The translations under genes were made by a program, and so were the position numbers. A stretch of DNA of 64,000 nucleotides from NCBI GenBank assembly GCA_003439945.1, contig QVRM01001757.1, forward strand, positions 5,001 through 69,000, given 5' to 3'. Below the pieces are notes generated by a model. It had not been told where the DNA came from and made no database searches. It was given only the letters and a program-made list of their open reading frames with translations. Of the stretch, positions 23,829-37,165 are shown piece after piece. Source of the stretch: Dermanyssus gallinae. Its lineage: Eukaryota > Arthropoda > Arachnida > Mesostigmata > Dermanyssidae. The stretch's first letter is position 1. Every line of letters begins with the position of its first letter.

Positions 23829-24110
23829 ACACCTGCTTGTCCGAATTGTGTCAAGGCTCTTAAAACTTGAGGTGGTGTGCTACAATATGTGCAGTGCAAA
23901 ATATGGGTGCATTTGTTATATTTGGGTCTGGATGAAGACGAACGTGACTCGAATTTTCCAAATCACAAAATCTCCGTGCACAAGTGCCACGAGTGTCATC
24001 CTCCTGAAAATTATGATAGTGAGGGTGATGAAGAAATGCCTTTGGAAAATAATGTGCCAAATGTCTTATTATACTTGAATTGCGCCCAGTCAACCAGAAA
24101 AATTGCTTGA
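23829..24110 (+). pseudogene. decayed PHD-finger coding segment, probably from a retrotransposon ORF1
   Basis: One frame reads ACPNCVKALKT, a stop, then YVQCKIWVHLLYLGLDEDE and HKCHECH. The spacing fits a C4HC3 PHD finger (CxxC ... CxxC-K-x-W-V-H ... C..GL ... CxxC), with two of the cysteines read as Tyr. PHD fingers occur in ORF1 of CR1-like elements as well as in chromatin proteins. The in-frame stop marks it as a pseudogene or remnant. Confidence 0.4.
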
Positions 24111-24423
24111 AGAACAACGAAAGTAATTTTCAGTTTCTCCGAAAAAAGCCGCTCAGGTTATTTAACCTTGTCTGGACATTCTTGCAAACAGCAAAACAGT
24201 TTGCAAAACAATAGCTCACTGGCACGTCGAAGCAAGAGCGACTCGTTGGTGACATTCCATCACGACAAATCTGACTCGCGTCCACGACTGGTCCAACTGG
24301 CTCCTCCTAACATAGCCCACATCATCATGTCTGGGCTCGGGCAGGACACCCCCACCACCTTGACACTGGTCCTGGAGGTGAGCCCATTTAGTTGATCATG
24401 ACAATACGAACTGGCATCTCGTA

Positions 24424-24655
24424 AGAGAGAGATACTTACACTCCCGCCGCCTGCGTTTTAATACGCGCGGAAACTACGGGAGGGCCCGCCAGCCCGAATA
24501 GACAGGCCGGCAGACCCCCCACCTTTCCCCCTATCGAGGTTCCGAATGGGGGTACCACACTACTCCGCCCTACCGGTTAGACGCGATGACCTCGCGATTC
24601 CGCGTTACACCCCAGAATATACAATACGCCCCTTAAGGGACATCTCCACAAAATA
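24424..24655 (-). mobile_element. R2-like remnant, copy A (5'-truncated, 3' end only)
   Basis: About 230 bp closely similar to the 32.03-32.28 kb part of copy C: TATATTCNGGGGTGTAACGC, GTGTGGTACCCCCATTC, CCTCGATAGGGGG, then GCGCGTATTAAA, and the shared end GGCGGGAGTGTAAGTATCTC. Similarity starts abruptly inside copy C and both copies end at the same base, which is the 5' truncation expected of target-primed reverse transcription. No coding capacity. Confidence 0.7.
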
Positions 24656-24739
24656 ATGTTAGAGCCGGGAAATCGAAACTACGCATGCTCCATGTTCTTC
24701 CAATTCCATGTCTAGCTCATTACCCTTTTCCTAAATGAG

Positions 24740-25262
24740 AGGTTACTAGAACACGTCCAAGTTTGGCGAGCCGTCGGAGCCTCCAGGTTGCATCGGCACG
24801 CCTGCACCAAGACAAACATTTTAATTTCTCATCGGGACCCTTATTTAAATGCGGAAATGCGTATAAAAACCTTGTATTAGCAAACGGTATTAAGGCCAAG
24901 TGGGTGAAACAAGTCAAGCCAAGTTACGATTCCTACTGAACATTCGTTGTTGCTGTTCCCTCTCAATAAAATCTTCGACGAAATTCGAGCCATGACCCTA
25001 TGGGAAGATAGAACATTTATCAAGAAGTATGTGTCACGAAGGCAACCCAATGGTAATAGTGAGCTTCTCACAGCAAAATGTTTGCATTTCAGAGATCTGC
25101 CAGTCGTCACGTCCACTGTCGCTCCTCTTGACGACGTAGAACGCGGAAATATCCGCCCGATTCGCAAAGAAGGAGCGATTGATTGTTTACCTGCCTACAT
25201 TGATTGCAACAGTGTTCATGTGACTCTGTGCTTTCAGAAGCATGACTCAATGGCAATGTGTT
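24740..25262 (+). other. coding-like remnant of unknown origin
   Basis: Two consecutive plus-strand frames: GNAYKNLVLANGIKAKWVKQ then VKPSYDSY and a stop, followed after a frameshift by IFDEIRAMTLWEDRTFIKKY and a further 80 residues without a stop. Codon choice and composition look protein-like, but I recognise no family. It lies just past R2-like copy A and may be more retroelement debris. Confidence 0.25.
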
Positions 25263-27686
25263 AAGGAACGGAGCTTCTCGAGTCGTTACTGTGTTCACCG
25301 TCGACACAAAACTGCATCAACGGGTATTATTATGATTATGATTATTATTATTATTCGCTCATTGCTACTAAGTGCACTGGTCTCTCTAGTGTGGGTCTAC
25401 TCTGAGCATATCATAGTTGCCCGAGTGCCAAAGGGTAATTTTCGTTTTGTTTCTGCTTATGTATGACTATATGCTACGTATCACCTACTAGCTCAGGTAT
25501 AGTTACTCGAGACACCAAGACGTCACGATGCAACAAACTTTATTCGCTTCCTGATTTCAACGGGCCTTCCTGTCCCGACGCATCAGCTGAAAACAATGAG
25601 CTATCCATAGAACAAGGATGTTTTTCGACCTTATTTTGGCAGCTGGTCATCACAGTTGATCGACTGATTAACTTCCACATAGCGATAGTGACATCCTCGA
25701 CTTATTAATATGATTTCTTTAGAGGTAACTAGTAAAATGCGTGATGCATACCGAACGTTGTTGTTGTTGTTAAAGCTACGCTAGTGTAGGACTCACAAAC
25801 CCACAAAAATCCAGTCGTCCTCATTTCCCTCGCTCAGTGACGAAGAAGGCACAGCGTTAATAGCAGTGCCTTACATCGTCAGCCTACCCTGAGAAAGCGC
25901 ATATGCGACACACGAGGAAATCTCAGGTCTACCAATGCGGTGTAGCTATTGCTGAAAGCACCCACCGTGGCCTGTTGTGGCAGGTGGCGCAAAGTACTTG
26001 ACTATGGGCGTCACTAGTGCAGTGAGTAATTTCCACTGCCGAGCATTCAATGAGATGAGGTACTTTCCTTTTGAATGCCTTCTGTAGGCGGGTATAACCT
26101 AGCCTGGGAACGCGTTGCCGGTGTGCAACGGGGAAATAGGCTGGGAGGAAGCTAGTTATTGACGGAGATGACCGTTACTCATTGTGCAGGCAGGATAACG
26201 TACTATGATGCACACATATGCGAATGGATGACGAGAGATTTAATATCATATGGTCAACTGTGTTCATAGCAGATCATAGCAATCATATAACTGTGTTCAT
26301 AGCAGCACAAGACATGAAGTAAGTGTTTTGCCGAAAGTCAAGGCAAAGACGAGACGAGCCGTGAGACGATTGTTTGCTTGACGGATAACTGCACAACTTC
26401 ATGGAAACGTGTGAAGATGTATGTGTACTTATAATCTTTCTTTAAAAACACGTTAAAAATCTGGTCTCATTTGGGGAACCGACTCAATGGTTAAGCCTCT
26501 ATAAGCTTCTAGTATTTCCGGTAACATTTATTCTCTTAATCTTAGATTTTGTATAGATAGATAGTAGGTTTTATTATTCTCATTGAGTGGTTTACATTTG
26601 TACAGAGGTCCACAGCTTCTCACGTAATAACATTTACAAGACTATTAAGACGTTGCTATAACATTCGGAAGCTATGTCTCTTTGGCTATTGTTGTTATCG
26701 CGTGTCCGCCTGAAAACACGTCACGTGCTTTCTGAAACCTTTTAAGCTATTCTTTATTTTTACGCCGCGTCTATGCAATTATCCACCGCTCGCGAACCGG
26801 CAGTAACCAGCATAATCTGTTCATATTAATACTTGTCCCATCTAAAGGGCTGCCAAACGTTTCGCTTTAATTCAAATAAATGACTAGCCTGAAATCAGAA
26901 TCGGAACTATATATATATTGATCGTATCACACCCATGGCCAGCGCACGGCCACCAATCGTAAAGCCGCTGCTCTGGATATTGATGTTTTGTTTTCCAAGT
27001 AATTTATATGAATATAAATTGTGTAGTGTCCTTCTACCGCAGACATCTCCGACGCTATAGCTGTCTGCTGCTCTTTAGGAGAACTGTTGGTAATTTTTCT
27101 CTAAACGGTCGCTCGCCTGGGCAAAGGGCAGACAAGTTTCCGGGGCGCGAATTCTGCCACGCAGCAAAGTTGATCGAACTACTCCGACGGATTCCGGGAG
27201 CTCCGAAAACGGCATTTTTCCTACTCACAGTGTCTGCACGTATGTTATCCAGGGACTCGACTTCCGATACGTTCATATTACCACCTATGTCTGCAACCTA
27301 TACTTGCTTCATCGCAACGAATAATAAAATCACTATTCCGAATAATAAAATCACTATTAGGTATGTGATAATGCCTGGTCATGTTTTGGCATATAGCCGT
27401 ACCCCTTAAGCTCTCACCAGCCTAATACAAATCGTTATAACATTGACATTGCTTAATTGTACGATCTTGTATGGGTACCTTGCCAACGCAACAACAGACA
27501 CATCAACACTCCTTCAACGTATTTTTGGCCATTCTTATAAATTCTAAACCTTACTAGCCACATTAGGCTAAGCGCGAATATACACAACTGTTTATTCTTC
27601 TCATTGACATTAGCTCGACAGGTCAACGGGCGCAGCCTATACCTGCCTAAACAGAAGTCGCACTTTCTGTCATTGTTACTGCTGTT

Positions 27687-27689
27687 CGT

Positions 27690-27722
<33 letters not shown>

Positions 27723-27825
27723 GGGGTCATTTTTCTCGCCATGATTGTTGTTTTTGTTGTGAACGCCGGTATTGCTGCTGCTGCTACTGTTGTTGTTGGT
27801 GTTGTTTTTATTGTTGTTCTTGCTG
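27687..27825. repeat. (TTG)n microsatellite cluster
   Basis: TTG run at 27690-27723 and interrupted TTG/CTG to 27825. Confidence 0.9.
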
Positions 27826-28467
27826 ATGCTAGTGCTGCAGGTGCCAGTTCTGCAACTTACAGTATAAAAACTGCCCATTAGCTGGCGTCGTTTATTCTCC
27901 TGTTGTCACCGTCAAGAGTCTTGTTGTGGGCTGTTGATTTCAGCAGCGGTCGGCTCTGTTGCCGGTACTAGGAGGCCATTTGTTTACCTATTTATGTGCT
28001 TGGTTCTGAGTGTGGTTGTTTGTTTGGGTGGGTGGATGTGAATGTGTGTCTGTGTGTATGTGCCTAAGTCGCTGATGTCGGTATCTATTTGCACGACGTA
28101 CTAGTGTCGAGCCACCCTGTCAGTGTCAGCTTGCCGCAGCAGCAGCAGGGTACTAGGGATAGTCGTTAACTACGTGGCGACAACTTTGTTTCTGTGCGAT
28201 CAACAAAATCGTCAACAAAAAGTCGACAATGTTTTTGCATGTTCCGTCGTCACTCGTTCATTCGATCGGATGAATGAATGAATGAATGTTTACTTTCGTT
28301 AGTCAGTGAACCACAGTGGTGCTAGGTTCTACAGGCCAGAAATAGATACATAGATACATAAATATATATATATATAGATTGCTAGAGGGGTAGGTAGATA
28401 GATAGGTAGATACTGGTCACATGTCTGGCCTTCATCACAGCACGCGTAAGCAACAGCCGCAGCTGTA

Positions 28468-28485
28468 GCAGCAACAACAACAACG

Positions 28486-28527
<42 letters not shown>

Positions 28528-28615
28528 CCAAAGAGGCCATACAGTGTCCACGTGAAAGATTCAACTAATCTACGCGCTGTTGTTGTTGTCGTTGTTGCTG
28601 TTGTTGCTGTTGGTG
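28468..28615. repeat. (CAA)n followed by (TTG)n: inverted trinucleotide pair
   Basis: CAA units at 28468-28528 and TTG units at 28578-28612, about 50 bp apart in opposite sense, so transcripts could fold on themselves. Confidence 0.85.
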
Positions 28616-29809
28616 TGCGTTTTTCTCAAGCACGCGACCGGCAAGCACCGGCTGCCTATTGTTGATTGGGTCAATCTTCGTAGTCTATTAGGGGGTTAAT
28701 GTTTAGATAATAGACCGTTCCCATCTTAGGACATTCCGCCACCAATACATTAAATCACGTATGTTGTGAATGTGCATATATATATATATATATATATAAA
28801 ATGCATGCCACTCAATGGCTTGACGTGCACGTTTTTTGTAGATGTTTCTGTGTGTATGTGTTCGAAGAGAAACTGAATGTTACATTACTGGCAAGTACTC
28901 GAGCAAAGCTTTCTCTGCCCGTAGACATTTTTAGAGAGAAAAAAGTTTTTCAACACTACACTTGTGTACCGCGAATAAAAATCATCAATCCTGATAGCGA
29001 CCGATGGAAGTACCAAATACGTCAAGTGCGTCAGTAGAGTCATGGGCGGGACGGAGTGGCCAAGATAGAGTGGGCTAATACCCGTGTTAAGCAATTCTTC
29101 TGATGACTTATCGAAAGCCTATTATCATTTCTTTCCAGCTGGCCGGATGCAGTCTGGTAGTATGCGAGGATGTTTAACGTATGCCGCATGGAATTGCAGT
29201 TAGTCTTTGTCTGACGTCGCCAAATGGATCATCATAGGAACCAATGCATGGCAGGGCTCCTGCGTATAGCTAGTACAAGCTAGCCTCGGCAAACCAAATC
29301 CATGTTCTGTCTGTTAGATTGCTCTGAAAATTTCGCCTAGCTACAGATCCTGCATCGTGGTTGCGGGAATCTGGTGCATGAATGGTGTTTCTTATAATGC
29401 GCAAACTCGGGAACTTCTCTTTATGTGTTGCCGGAACTGATGTCACGCATTCTGTTTTACTTTCAGCTTCACCACAAAGTTTTTATATTTAGTGTAGCCT
29501 CCAATGCATCCACGGCTGAAATGTTAAACTACGCTTACCCTCTCGTTAAGAACGCAATGCTGGTTACCAAGCAGCAAACTTCAAGAAACTTCTCGTCGTT
29601 CGTAAATTACGTTAGGAGTTGCTTCGTGGTCTGGTGTTTTAGACGAGACACTGCCTAGGATTATAAAAGTACTCTCCGACGATGTTAAAAGGTCTGGTTC
29701 TATGGGTTCTACCCGACTAGATCGCAGTAGAGGACATGCAGTAGCTTACGTCGTCTCCACGCCTTTGCCAATGAACTCGACGTGGTCTCTATTCGGAGAA
29801 CATTTGGTA

Positions 29810-30300
29810 TATGGATCCTTTTCCGCTTCTTCTTACTCCAACCGGTGTAAACTACTTTGACGTGACTGTTTATCATGGAACGCGTCGCGTCAGTTCCACA
29901 TGTAACGTTAAAAAACGATGTTCAGCCGCCCTTGCTGTCATTGGTAGCACTTCTGAGTCTGCTCCGTATCAATTCTATCTTCAGCCACCCGCGTACCATA
30001 CTCAAGACTTTGGCGCAACTGTGGTCTTACCTAGTAGTTTAAGGTAGTGTAGGCTCACTTGCGCGAACGTGGATCGAGTGTTTTTTTTTCGGAACGATGC
30101 TTATTCTGCCCATCGAAATCAACGCTAACTTTGTAGCCAGGTTGTTGCACGAGCTCGTGGCTTGCCATATTTTCTCGTATATATCCGGCGCTAATGTGTC
30201 CTCGGTTAGCCGGTTTCGCACCTGGTACAACTGGATGCCCGCATGTCCCGCATGGCCGTGTCTAACGAAGTGTTCTGCTGAAGAAGGGTGTTCCTAAACA
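29810..30300. other. possible continuation of R2-like copy B
   Basis: Minus-strand frame 30230-30039 (LAPDIYEKIWQATSSCNNLA ... MGRISIVPKKKHSIHV) and plus-strand frame 29811-30047 are non-repetitive. Neither matches an R2 domain well enough to claim. Confidence 0.2.
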
Positions 30301-30543
30301 GGCGTACGCAAGCCTCTCGACCTACTAAGTTCAACGTGCTTTCAAGCTCGCTGGCTGCAATGCGGTCTTGCAATACTGCATTAGCGCAATCTAACTAGGC
30401 CAATTGAGCGTACAGAGGTTCACTAAAGGCTGGTTCACCTGCATCCTGCTACCAGAACAAGACAAGCAGACTAAAGCATTGCGCAATCGCGGCACAATCG
30501 CATGCATTGTTTTGAATACTTTCGAGCATTTGAAATCTTTCGG

Positions 30544-30908
30544 CATTGTGTCTATTACGTCATGGCAGCAGGCATCCTAACTGGCATCCCTAGGTTGACT
30601 AGGTCTGGCTAGGCGTTAACCAATCGTTGTTGCGATTAGTGCACAGACACCTATTTGTAAACAGTGTAAACCTTAACAGTCCTCGAGTGGACCAGGGCAA
30701 TTTTTGACAAATGACAATTTGTTGCCATATAATTGCTATATGGTATGTCTTGCCTCCTATGGCCAAACGGGCCTAGGGAATGTTATTAGGAGTGCTTGAA
30801 GGGAGTTTGCACACCTAACCAACTTGCTATTTACGCTGAAGGTACCCACAACACGCGTAACCCGCGCACCGCGGGCTAACGACGCTTGAAGAGAGTCATA
30901 GCAACTCG
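30544..30908 (-). mobile_element. R2-like remnant, copy B (5' leader and ORF start)
   Basis: Minus strand: a diverged 28S-like start (GTTGCTATGACTCTC, about 30903-30889), then a leader that aligns in order with copy C at several blocks (GAAGGTNCC, GGGAGTTTG, GTATGNCTTGCC, CTTAACAGNCCTCGA, GGCGTTAACC, GGCAGCAGGC). It ends at TAATAGACACAATG, where copy C has TAATAGGCAAAATG. The frame from this ATG reads MPKDFKCSKVFKTMHAIV and stops after about 55 codons. The KC..VF pattern recalls the start of the N-terminal C2H2 finger of R2 proteins, but the fit is weak. The remnant may extend below 30.5 kb. Confidence 0.55.
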
Positions 30909-32000
30909 ATTATTTAATATAGTAGATAGTATGACCTGCTTTGATTTGGCAATGTGCTGGCCTTGTGATTTAGACCGACACGGGTTGGAAAGAGATCTAG
31001 GCGTTTTGTTGTCAAATGCTCTTTTATTTAGGTCGTGTCGTCTGCACTATAGAGTTTGTCGTAATGCCGTTCGTTCTTCAACATATTGAACCCATAGTAG
31101 ATTGGAAATTCCACGATAGGCCCAATTATGCGGTCCGTCCTGCTTTCGACGATACCTACGCGAATGATCCCAAACAAAAGTGTAAATGATAAGCGGACGC
31201 GTACAATTGCGTCAAACGAAGTGGATCAACTTGTACCGTATTTATAAGTACAAGCTTAACGGGTAAAAATAATAACCAAAGCCTGAACGGTAGAAGATCG
31301 GATGGTTTTGGTGTCAGTTTTTATCTCACATTTCGTCTTTTGTTTTGTCTGCGTTGTAAAATCTTCGTTGCGTGTCGTGTGTTTACTTTTACATGAGATC
31401 ATTTGTTAGGAAAAAGCCCAGTGTTTTTTTTCAACTAATCATACAATTGGTCAAATCCTCATCATCAAAACCATATGAAGACTAGCTGTGTCGATGTTCT
31501 CTTCTATTTCTTTAGAAATAATTAATTAATAGTCCATCGTTCATTTGTTGTGCTTGTAAGCACACGTTGCGGCGTCGCCTATGGTCTAATTGGTTTGCCT
31601 AATATAATAAAACAACTACCAAGTTGCGAAACCGACTTTTTCTGCGGGCGAGGCTGATCGGTTTTTAATATCGTAGACATGGTGCAAAAATTTGTGGCTA
31701 GATTCCTTTAGACAATGCTTCTGTTACCCAACGCGTCTTAAGCTACGTCAAGAACATCTTTTTCCTGAACGTTTAATTAAATAAGAAAAAAAGAAACAAC
31801 AATTATATATATACTAATAATTTATTCTTTATACAGTAGTTACGCGTTAATTATCGTCGTAAGTAGAATCATCGAATTGTATATAGTGGCAAAGCGGCCC
31901 AACCGTTGGAGGTGGTACAGGTCGCACGTCTTCGCACATGATCATACTTGCACTTCGGTAAGTTTGCCACGCGTGCATATATTTATATGGAAAAGAAGAA
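30909..32000. other. no gene seen
   Basis: AT-rich unique sequence between R2-like copies B and C; only short open frames. Confidence 0.5.
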
Positions 32001-32005
32001 TGGAA

Positions 32006-32029
32006 AACAATAATATATATATATATATA
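32006..32029. repeat. (AT)n at the 3' edge of R2-like copy C
   Basis: Short TA run directly flanking the element. Confidence 0.9.
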
Positions 32030-32033
32030 GCAA

Positions 32034-32818
<785 letters not shown>

Positions 32819-33587
32819 GGGTAGGTTTTCCGGTAGCACCAACGTTCGCGATCACCGAGGAAGTACCGTAGATTACGAGCATTTTTGACGACGCAAACTT
32901 GAGACACGTAGCCAATGTAACTAGTACTGCGCGCCGCAAGTCGAAGCGCCGTTACCACTTAGCGCAGTGAAAGTGCTGCGCTATCTGAGCGTTGATCGCA
33001 TCACGATAGAAGAAGATAGGCGGACGCCCCGCACCCGAGCTACTGTTGTGCCCTGTTGTTGCTACGCTGCTTACGCCGCTTAGAGCGGCACACGTGACGA
33101 CAATTTAAGTGTCGCAGCGCGTGGCCTACCAATAAATCCTATTAAGTAGTCGTTTCGCTGTTGAAGTATTTGCTCATCCAACTGACGGCGGGATTGGATT
33201 CGAGTGGCTGGCCAACAGGCAAAGCAGGCGCGTGAGTGGCGAGCGCCCATTTTGGGCAACGAAAGGGCCGCCGGGTTCGAAGCCGCCAGCTCTCTTCTGC
33301 CACCGCAAGGCTTGGTGGCTTGACAAGAAGGATCCGACGACGTTCGTCTGTCTGATCGCAGCAGGCTTTCTCGGCCACGCCTCGTACAGGGTGCAGTAGA
33401 GGCAAAAGTAGTCCTTGTAGTATTAGTAATAGTAGTAGTAGTAGTACTATTTATTAGTAGATGTAGGCAGCAGCAGCAGAAGAAGAAGTAGTTGATGATG
33501 GCGTCGGAAGATAATCCTCCTTCTTCCTGCTTTACTCTGTCTGTATTTATATTTCTCCCCCTACGTTCTCTCTTTATCTTCCTCTCT

Positions 33588-33618
<31 letters not shown>

Positions 33619-35515
33619 CTTTTGCTTCTTGATACTTCAGCCGGAAGGGAAAAGTGGACAGGAGCGTGACTCATTACGGCGCGCGGGGTGCACACGATAA
33701 TTCTGCTCGCTTGCCGTTCCAAGGATTCGGGTCGTCGGGGCTTAGAAAGGGGGCAGAAAAGGACCCATGCGTGCAGCTATGACGCGGTTCCGCCATGGTG
33801 GAAGCAGCACCGGCCGCAGCAATTGTTGTTAAAGAATAAACGCCATAACAGTAACAGTAACAACAACAACAATAACGACAACAGCAGCAGCAGCAACAAC
33901 AATAATATGAACTAACGACGTAGCGGCACGAGCCGTAGTTAGCTAATAAACTTGTTGTTAATTACGTTTGGGAGTGTATACATAATTACACGCTTCTACT
34001 ACTACGATTACCTCTACTATTTCTAGCAGTACCGTAGTGTAATTACTGTTACTGCCGCAGTAGGTAGCGTTTGACGCTATAGTTTAAACTAGAAAAGTCT
34101 CACTATACTATGATTAACAACAGGAGTAGCAACACCACCACCACCACCAACAACAACAACATTACCATCAACAACAACAGCAGCAACAACATTACCAACA
34201 ACAACACCCACGACCACAACAACAACAACAACAACAACATTACTAACAACAACAACACCGACGACAACAACAACAACAACATATCAACAATCGTTACCAT
34301 CATCCCCACCTCCCCAAACAACCACGAAGTGTAGCGTCTTTCTTTTTGTGTTGGCCTCGTGCTGTTTGGCCCTGAGCTGGTGGCAACGCTTCACAGCAAC
34401 GTTACGGTTCCGAGCAAGCAGAAGTATAGGATAGGATACAGATGCCTGACTGCCGGACGGGGTTGAGGGCATGTCCCCTGTCGTGGAGAAAACGTGCTGC
34501 TCCCAGCGAATAACTAGCGTCCCATTCATATCCCGTAAAACAGCGGGAAACAATGGCAGCGCCACGGTCCATTCGTTCATTCATCCATTTAGTAATTTGT
34601 GACGTACAAACTTACTTAACAAGCTATTTTAGTTGTTTAGCCACACAATTGTTGTTGTCGTGGTGTCGGCAATTTTATGTCATACAGTGTACAGTGCACC
34701 GATGGATGATGGCAGGCTGACACATAATATTTACTTAGCTAAGCTACGCGCCATACGATGCCTATGCAAACGATGACGACGGGCACGATAAGGCACTGCA
34801 TTTGGGAGCATCCTTCAAATGGCGCACAGGCTTGTGTTATATAACAGTCTTGTAGCTGGACGCCTCCGGGGACGATTTTGGGGTTTCTTGCAGCACGTCC
34901 TACGATGAAACTGCCCGACGTAACTTCTCCCTCCGCTTCGGGGCCGACCTCAAGAAGGTACTGTCCACGCGTGCCGCTGGACAGTTCGGCCTTGGGACAT
35001 GTATATGTTTACTTGGCTCCACATGGCTGTCCGCGAGTTCGTGTTTGGGGCTGCGAACTTTGCCGTCCGCCACCATTCTGTGCTTTGTCGAATTTGGGGA
35101 AGGGAAATGCTGCTGCACGTCGCACACCGATTTTAGGTATTGCGGGGAGTCGGCAAGCTGATTAGCTAATTAAATACCCCCGTGTACCCCCTTCCTCACG
35201 GTTAGAACATAAAGCTGTTAAGGCATAGCGGAAATTTGCTCTTTTGGCAGTCACCCCTTGAAATTTAACATCTTCAGACGCTGGGTGCGTATCGAGGCTT
35301 ACATGCATCGGGTGCGTTCGCCTCACTAACCTAATAAAAAGTAGTAGAAGTAATAGTAACAGAAATACTACAAATAATTACACTACTCACTCACTCTCTT
35401 ATAGGTACTAAGTGTTGCGCAAAATACTGGTTGAGATTGCTATATTTGAGGTCATTATCTGCCTATTAGGGTAAGCTCCCATATTATAAATTTGTGTTCT
35501 CGTTTAGCGTACAGT
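32819..35515. other. no gene seen; CAA and AT repeats
   Basis: GTA units at 33415-33450, (TA)n at 33592-33618, CAA/CAG at 33848-33906, (ACA)n at 34130-34288. Elsewhere unique GC-balanced sequence with unrecognised short frames (for example 34.88-35.17 kb). Confidence 0.5.
34130..34288. repeat. (ACA)n microsatellite
   Basis: About 160 bp of interrupted ACA/ACC units; reads polyN or polyT on the plus strand. Confidence 0.9.
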
Positions 35516-35542
35516 GTTATATATATATATATATATATATAT

Positions 35543-35736
35543 AGCTGTGGTTGCGGAGTAAATAAGATTTTTCGGAGGGCACGTCGAGACTAAGTGTATG
35601 CATACATTATTGTGAGGCGACTTTGCGGCTGTCGCGCGACACGTCGGCGGTAGTGAACGTCGCCACACAGTTATTTTACATGTACTTAATCTCGACATGC
35701 CCTCCGAAAAATCTTAATTACTCCGCAACCACAGCT
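35543..35736. mobile_element. 194-bp fold-back (hairpin) MITE
   Basis: The two ends are long inverted repeats: the left end starts AGCTGTGGTTGCGGAGTAA and the right end is its complement, with only a few differences over the outer 47 bp. Complementarity continues inward (TCGAGACTAAGT / ACTTAATCTCGA, GAGGCGAC / GTCGCCACAC) nearly to the centre, so the whole element can fold into one hairpin. (TA)n abuts the left end. No coding capacity and no clear target duplication. Confidence 0.75.
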
Positions 35737-37165
35737 CGCATGTTCTTAGCTTTGATATCAAAATGATTGCATTTGTCTGAATAGTTTTAGGCGCTGGTCG
35801 TAGGGTTATGATTTTGAGGTATTGAGTGTGGCGGCTAATAAAAGAACTTCAGTTTTGCAAATTCTCTTCTAAACGACTATGTCGCATCTTCTGCTCAGCG
35901 TTGTATGTTCTTCGGAAAACAGAAATGAAACAGAAAATTATCACGAATACGACGAAAGTGCTTAGTTTTTGCATAGGCTTACGAGTTGTTTCGCAATAGC
36001 GCATTTAGTTCGCGCATCCTGTGTCCGGCAAAAACACCAGTTTCGCAAATTGTAGTAATTCCAAAATAAGGCTTCTTAGTCTCCGTGTTCCATTGGAAAA
36101 ACGATTTGTTTTGCCGAGCTCTACAATTCTCACTATCGATTCACAGATATTTTCTAAAAACCCTGAATATATATATATATATAGTTATTTTGATTTTGCA
36201 CACGCTCGACCCTGCTTTAATGCAGGTCGTCTCTGAATCAAGTTACACATACGCACGATAGCGAAGATAAGATGAAGGTCACCTGTCAGGGTGGGTTACG
36301 TTTTCTGGAAATACAGGGCAGCAGTCGCTGAAGAGTTGCCGTCTTGGCGTCATGTGGACGCCTGTGCAACTTCAGGCGCTGGTACCGCCAACATCACCGT
36401 CGTACCGAAAGCCAATTACAATGTCGTACCGAAAACGGCCTGTTTCTTCTGGGGTGATCCCTGAGTCTTTGCTTCACGCACTTATTCATTCATACATTCT
36501 TGATTTCCTATCGTGTTCGCAGACATTGTTCGGCGTGTGTGCGTGGGTGGGTGTGCGTGTGTGTCTACCTGCGAAACAACCTGCCGGGAAGATGTGTAGC
36601 AACTGTGTTTGCAACGGCAATAGCACAAGCGCTACGCTTAGAAATTACCAAAGTGCATCTTATAATCACTGCGTTCATCATTTGTTCATCAACCTCAACC
36701 AACAAGCGTTCCGAATAAGCGACACTGGAACTGGAATCTTATCGGTGGTCGTTCGCCGAGAGAAAACGATGCAGTGCCGTAAACCAAATACACGCAGTAC
36801 GCTGCGGAAGTGGTAAACCGATAACTATGACAAGGCTGAGTGATAGGGAACTGTTGTTGTATCGCGCTCGCACAACAACAGGTCTAAAGTTGTAAAGCAT
36901 TGTGAGTAGATCTCTGTCTTTAAGAAATCGAGAGAGAAAGAGAGAGAGTTACGCGAAAAGAACGAAAGTAAGTGATAGAGATTTGTGCGGTAACGTGTTT
37001 GCTAACCGAAGAGCGTCAAGTTGTCAACCGTTATAATCACTGAGCTTACTCTTTCCGATTGTATCTCTCAGTTGATAAATCCAGTAGGCGATGATTGAAT
37101 ACTACTCATTGCTATATATTGTAGTATATCACCTTGTAGTATCACAAATACTAAGGCTTACGTGA

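Larger units (their letters stand above)
25270..29800. other. no gene seen
   Basis: Contains a 20-base tandem repeat (AATAATAAAATCACTATT) at 27322-27360, TTG and CAA arrays (separate entries), ATGA units near 28270 and (TA)n at 28776-28798. The rest is unique sequence without recognisable coding content. Confidence 0.5.

Noticed and set aside
33265..33285. GGGTTCGAAGCC resembling a tRNA box B
   Set aside because: No box A at tRNA spacing and no stem complementarity.
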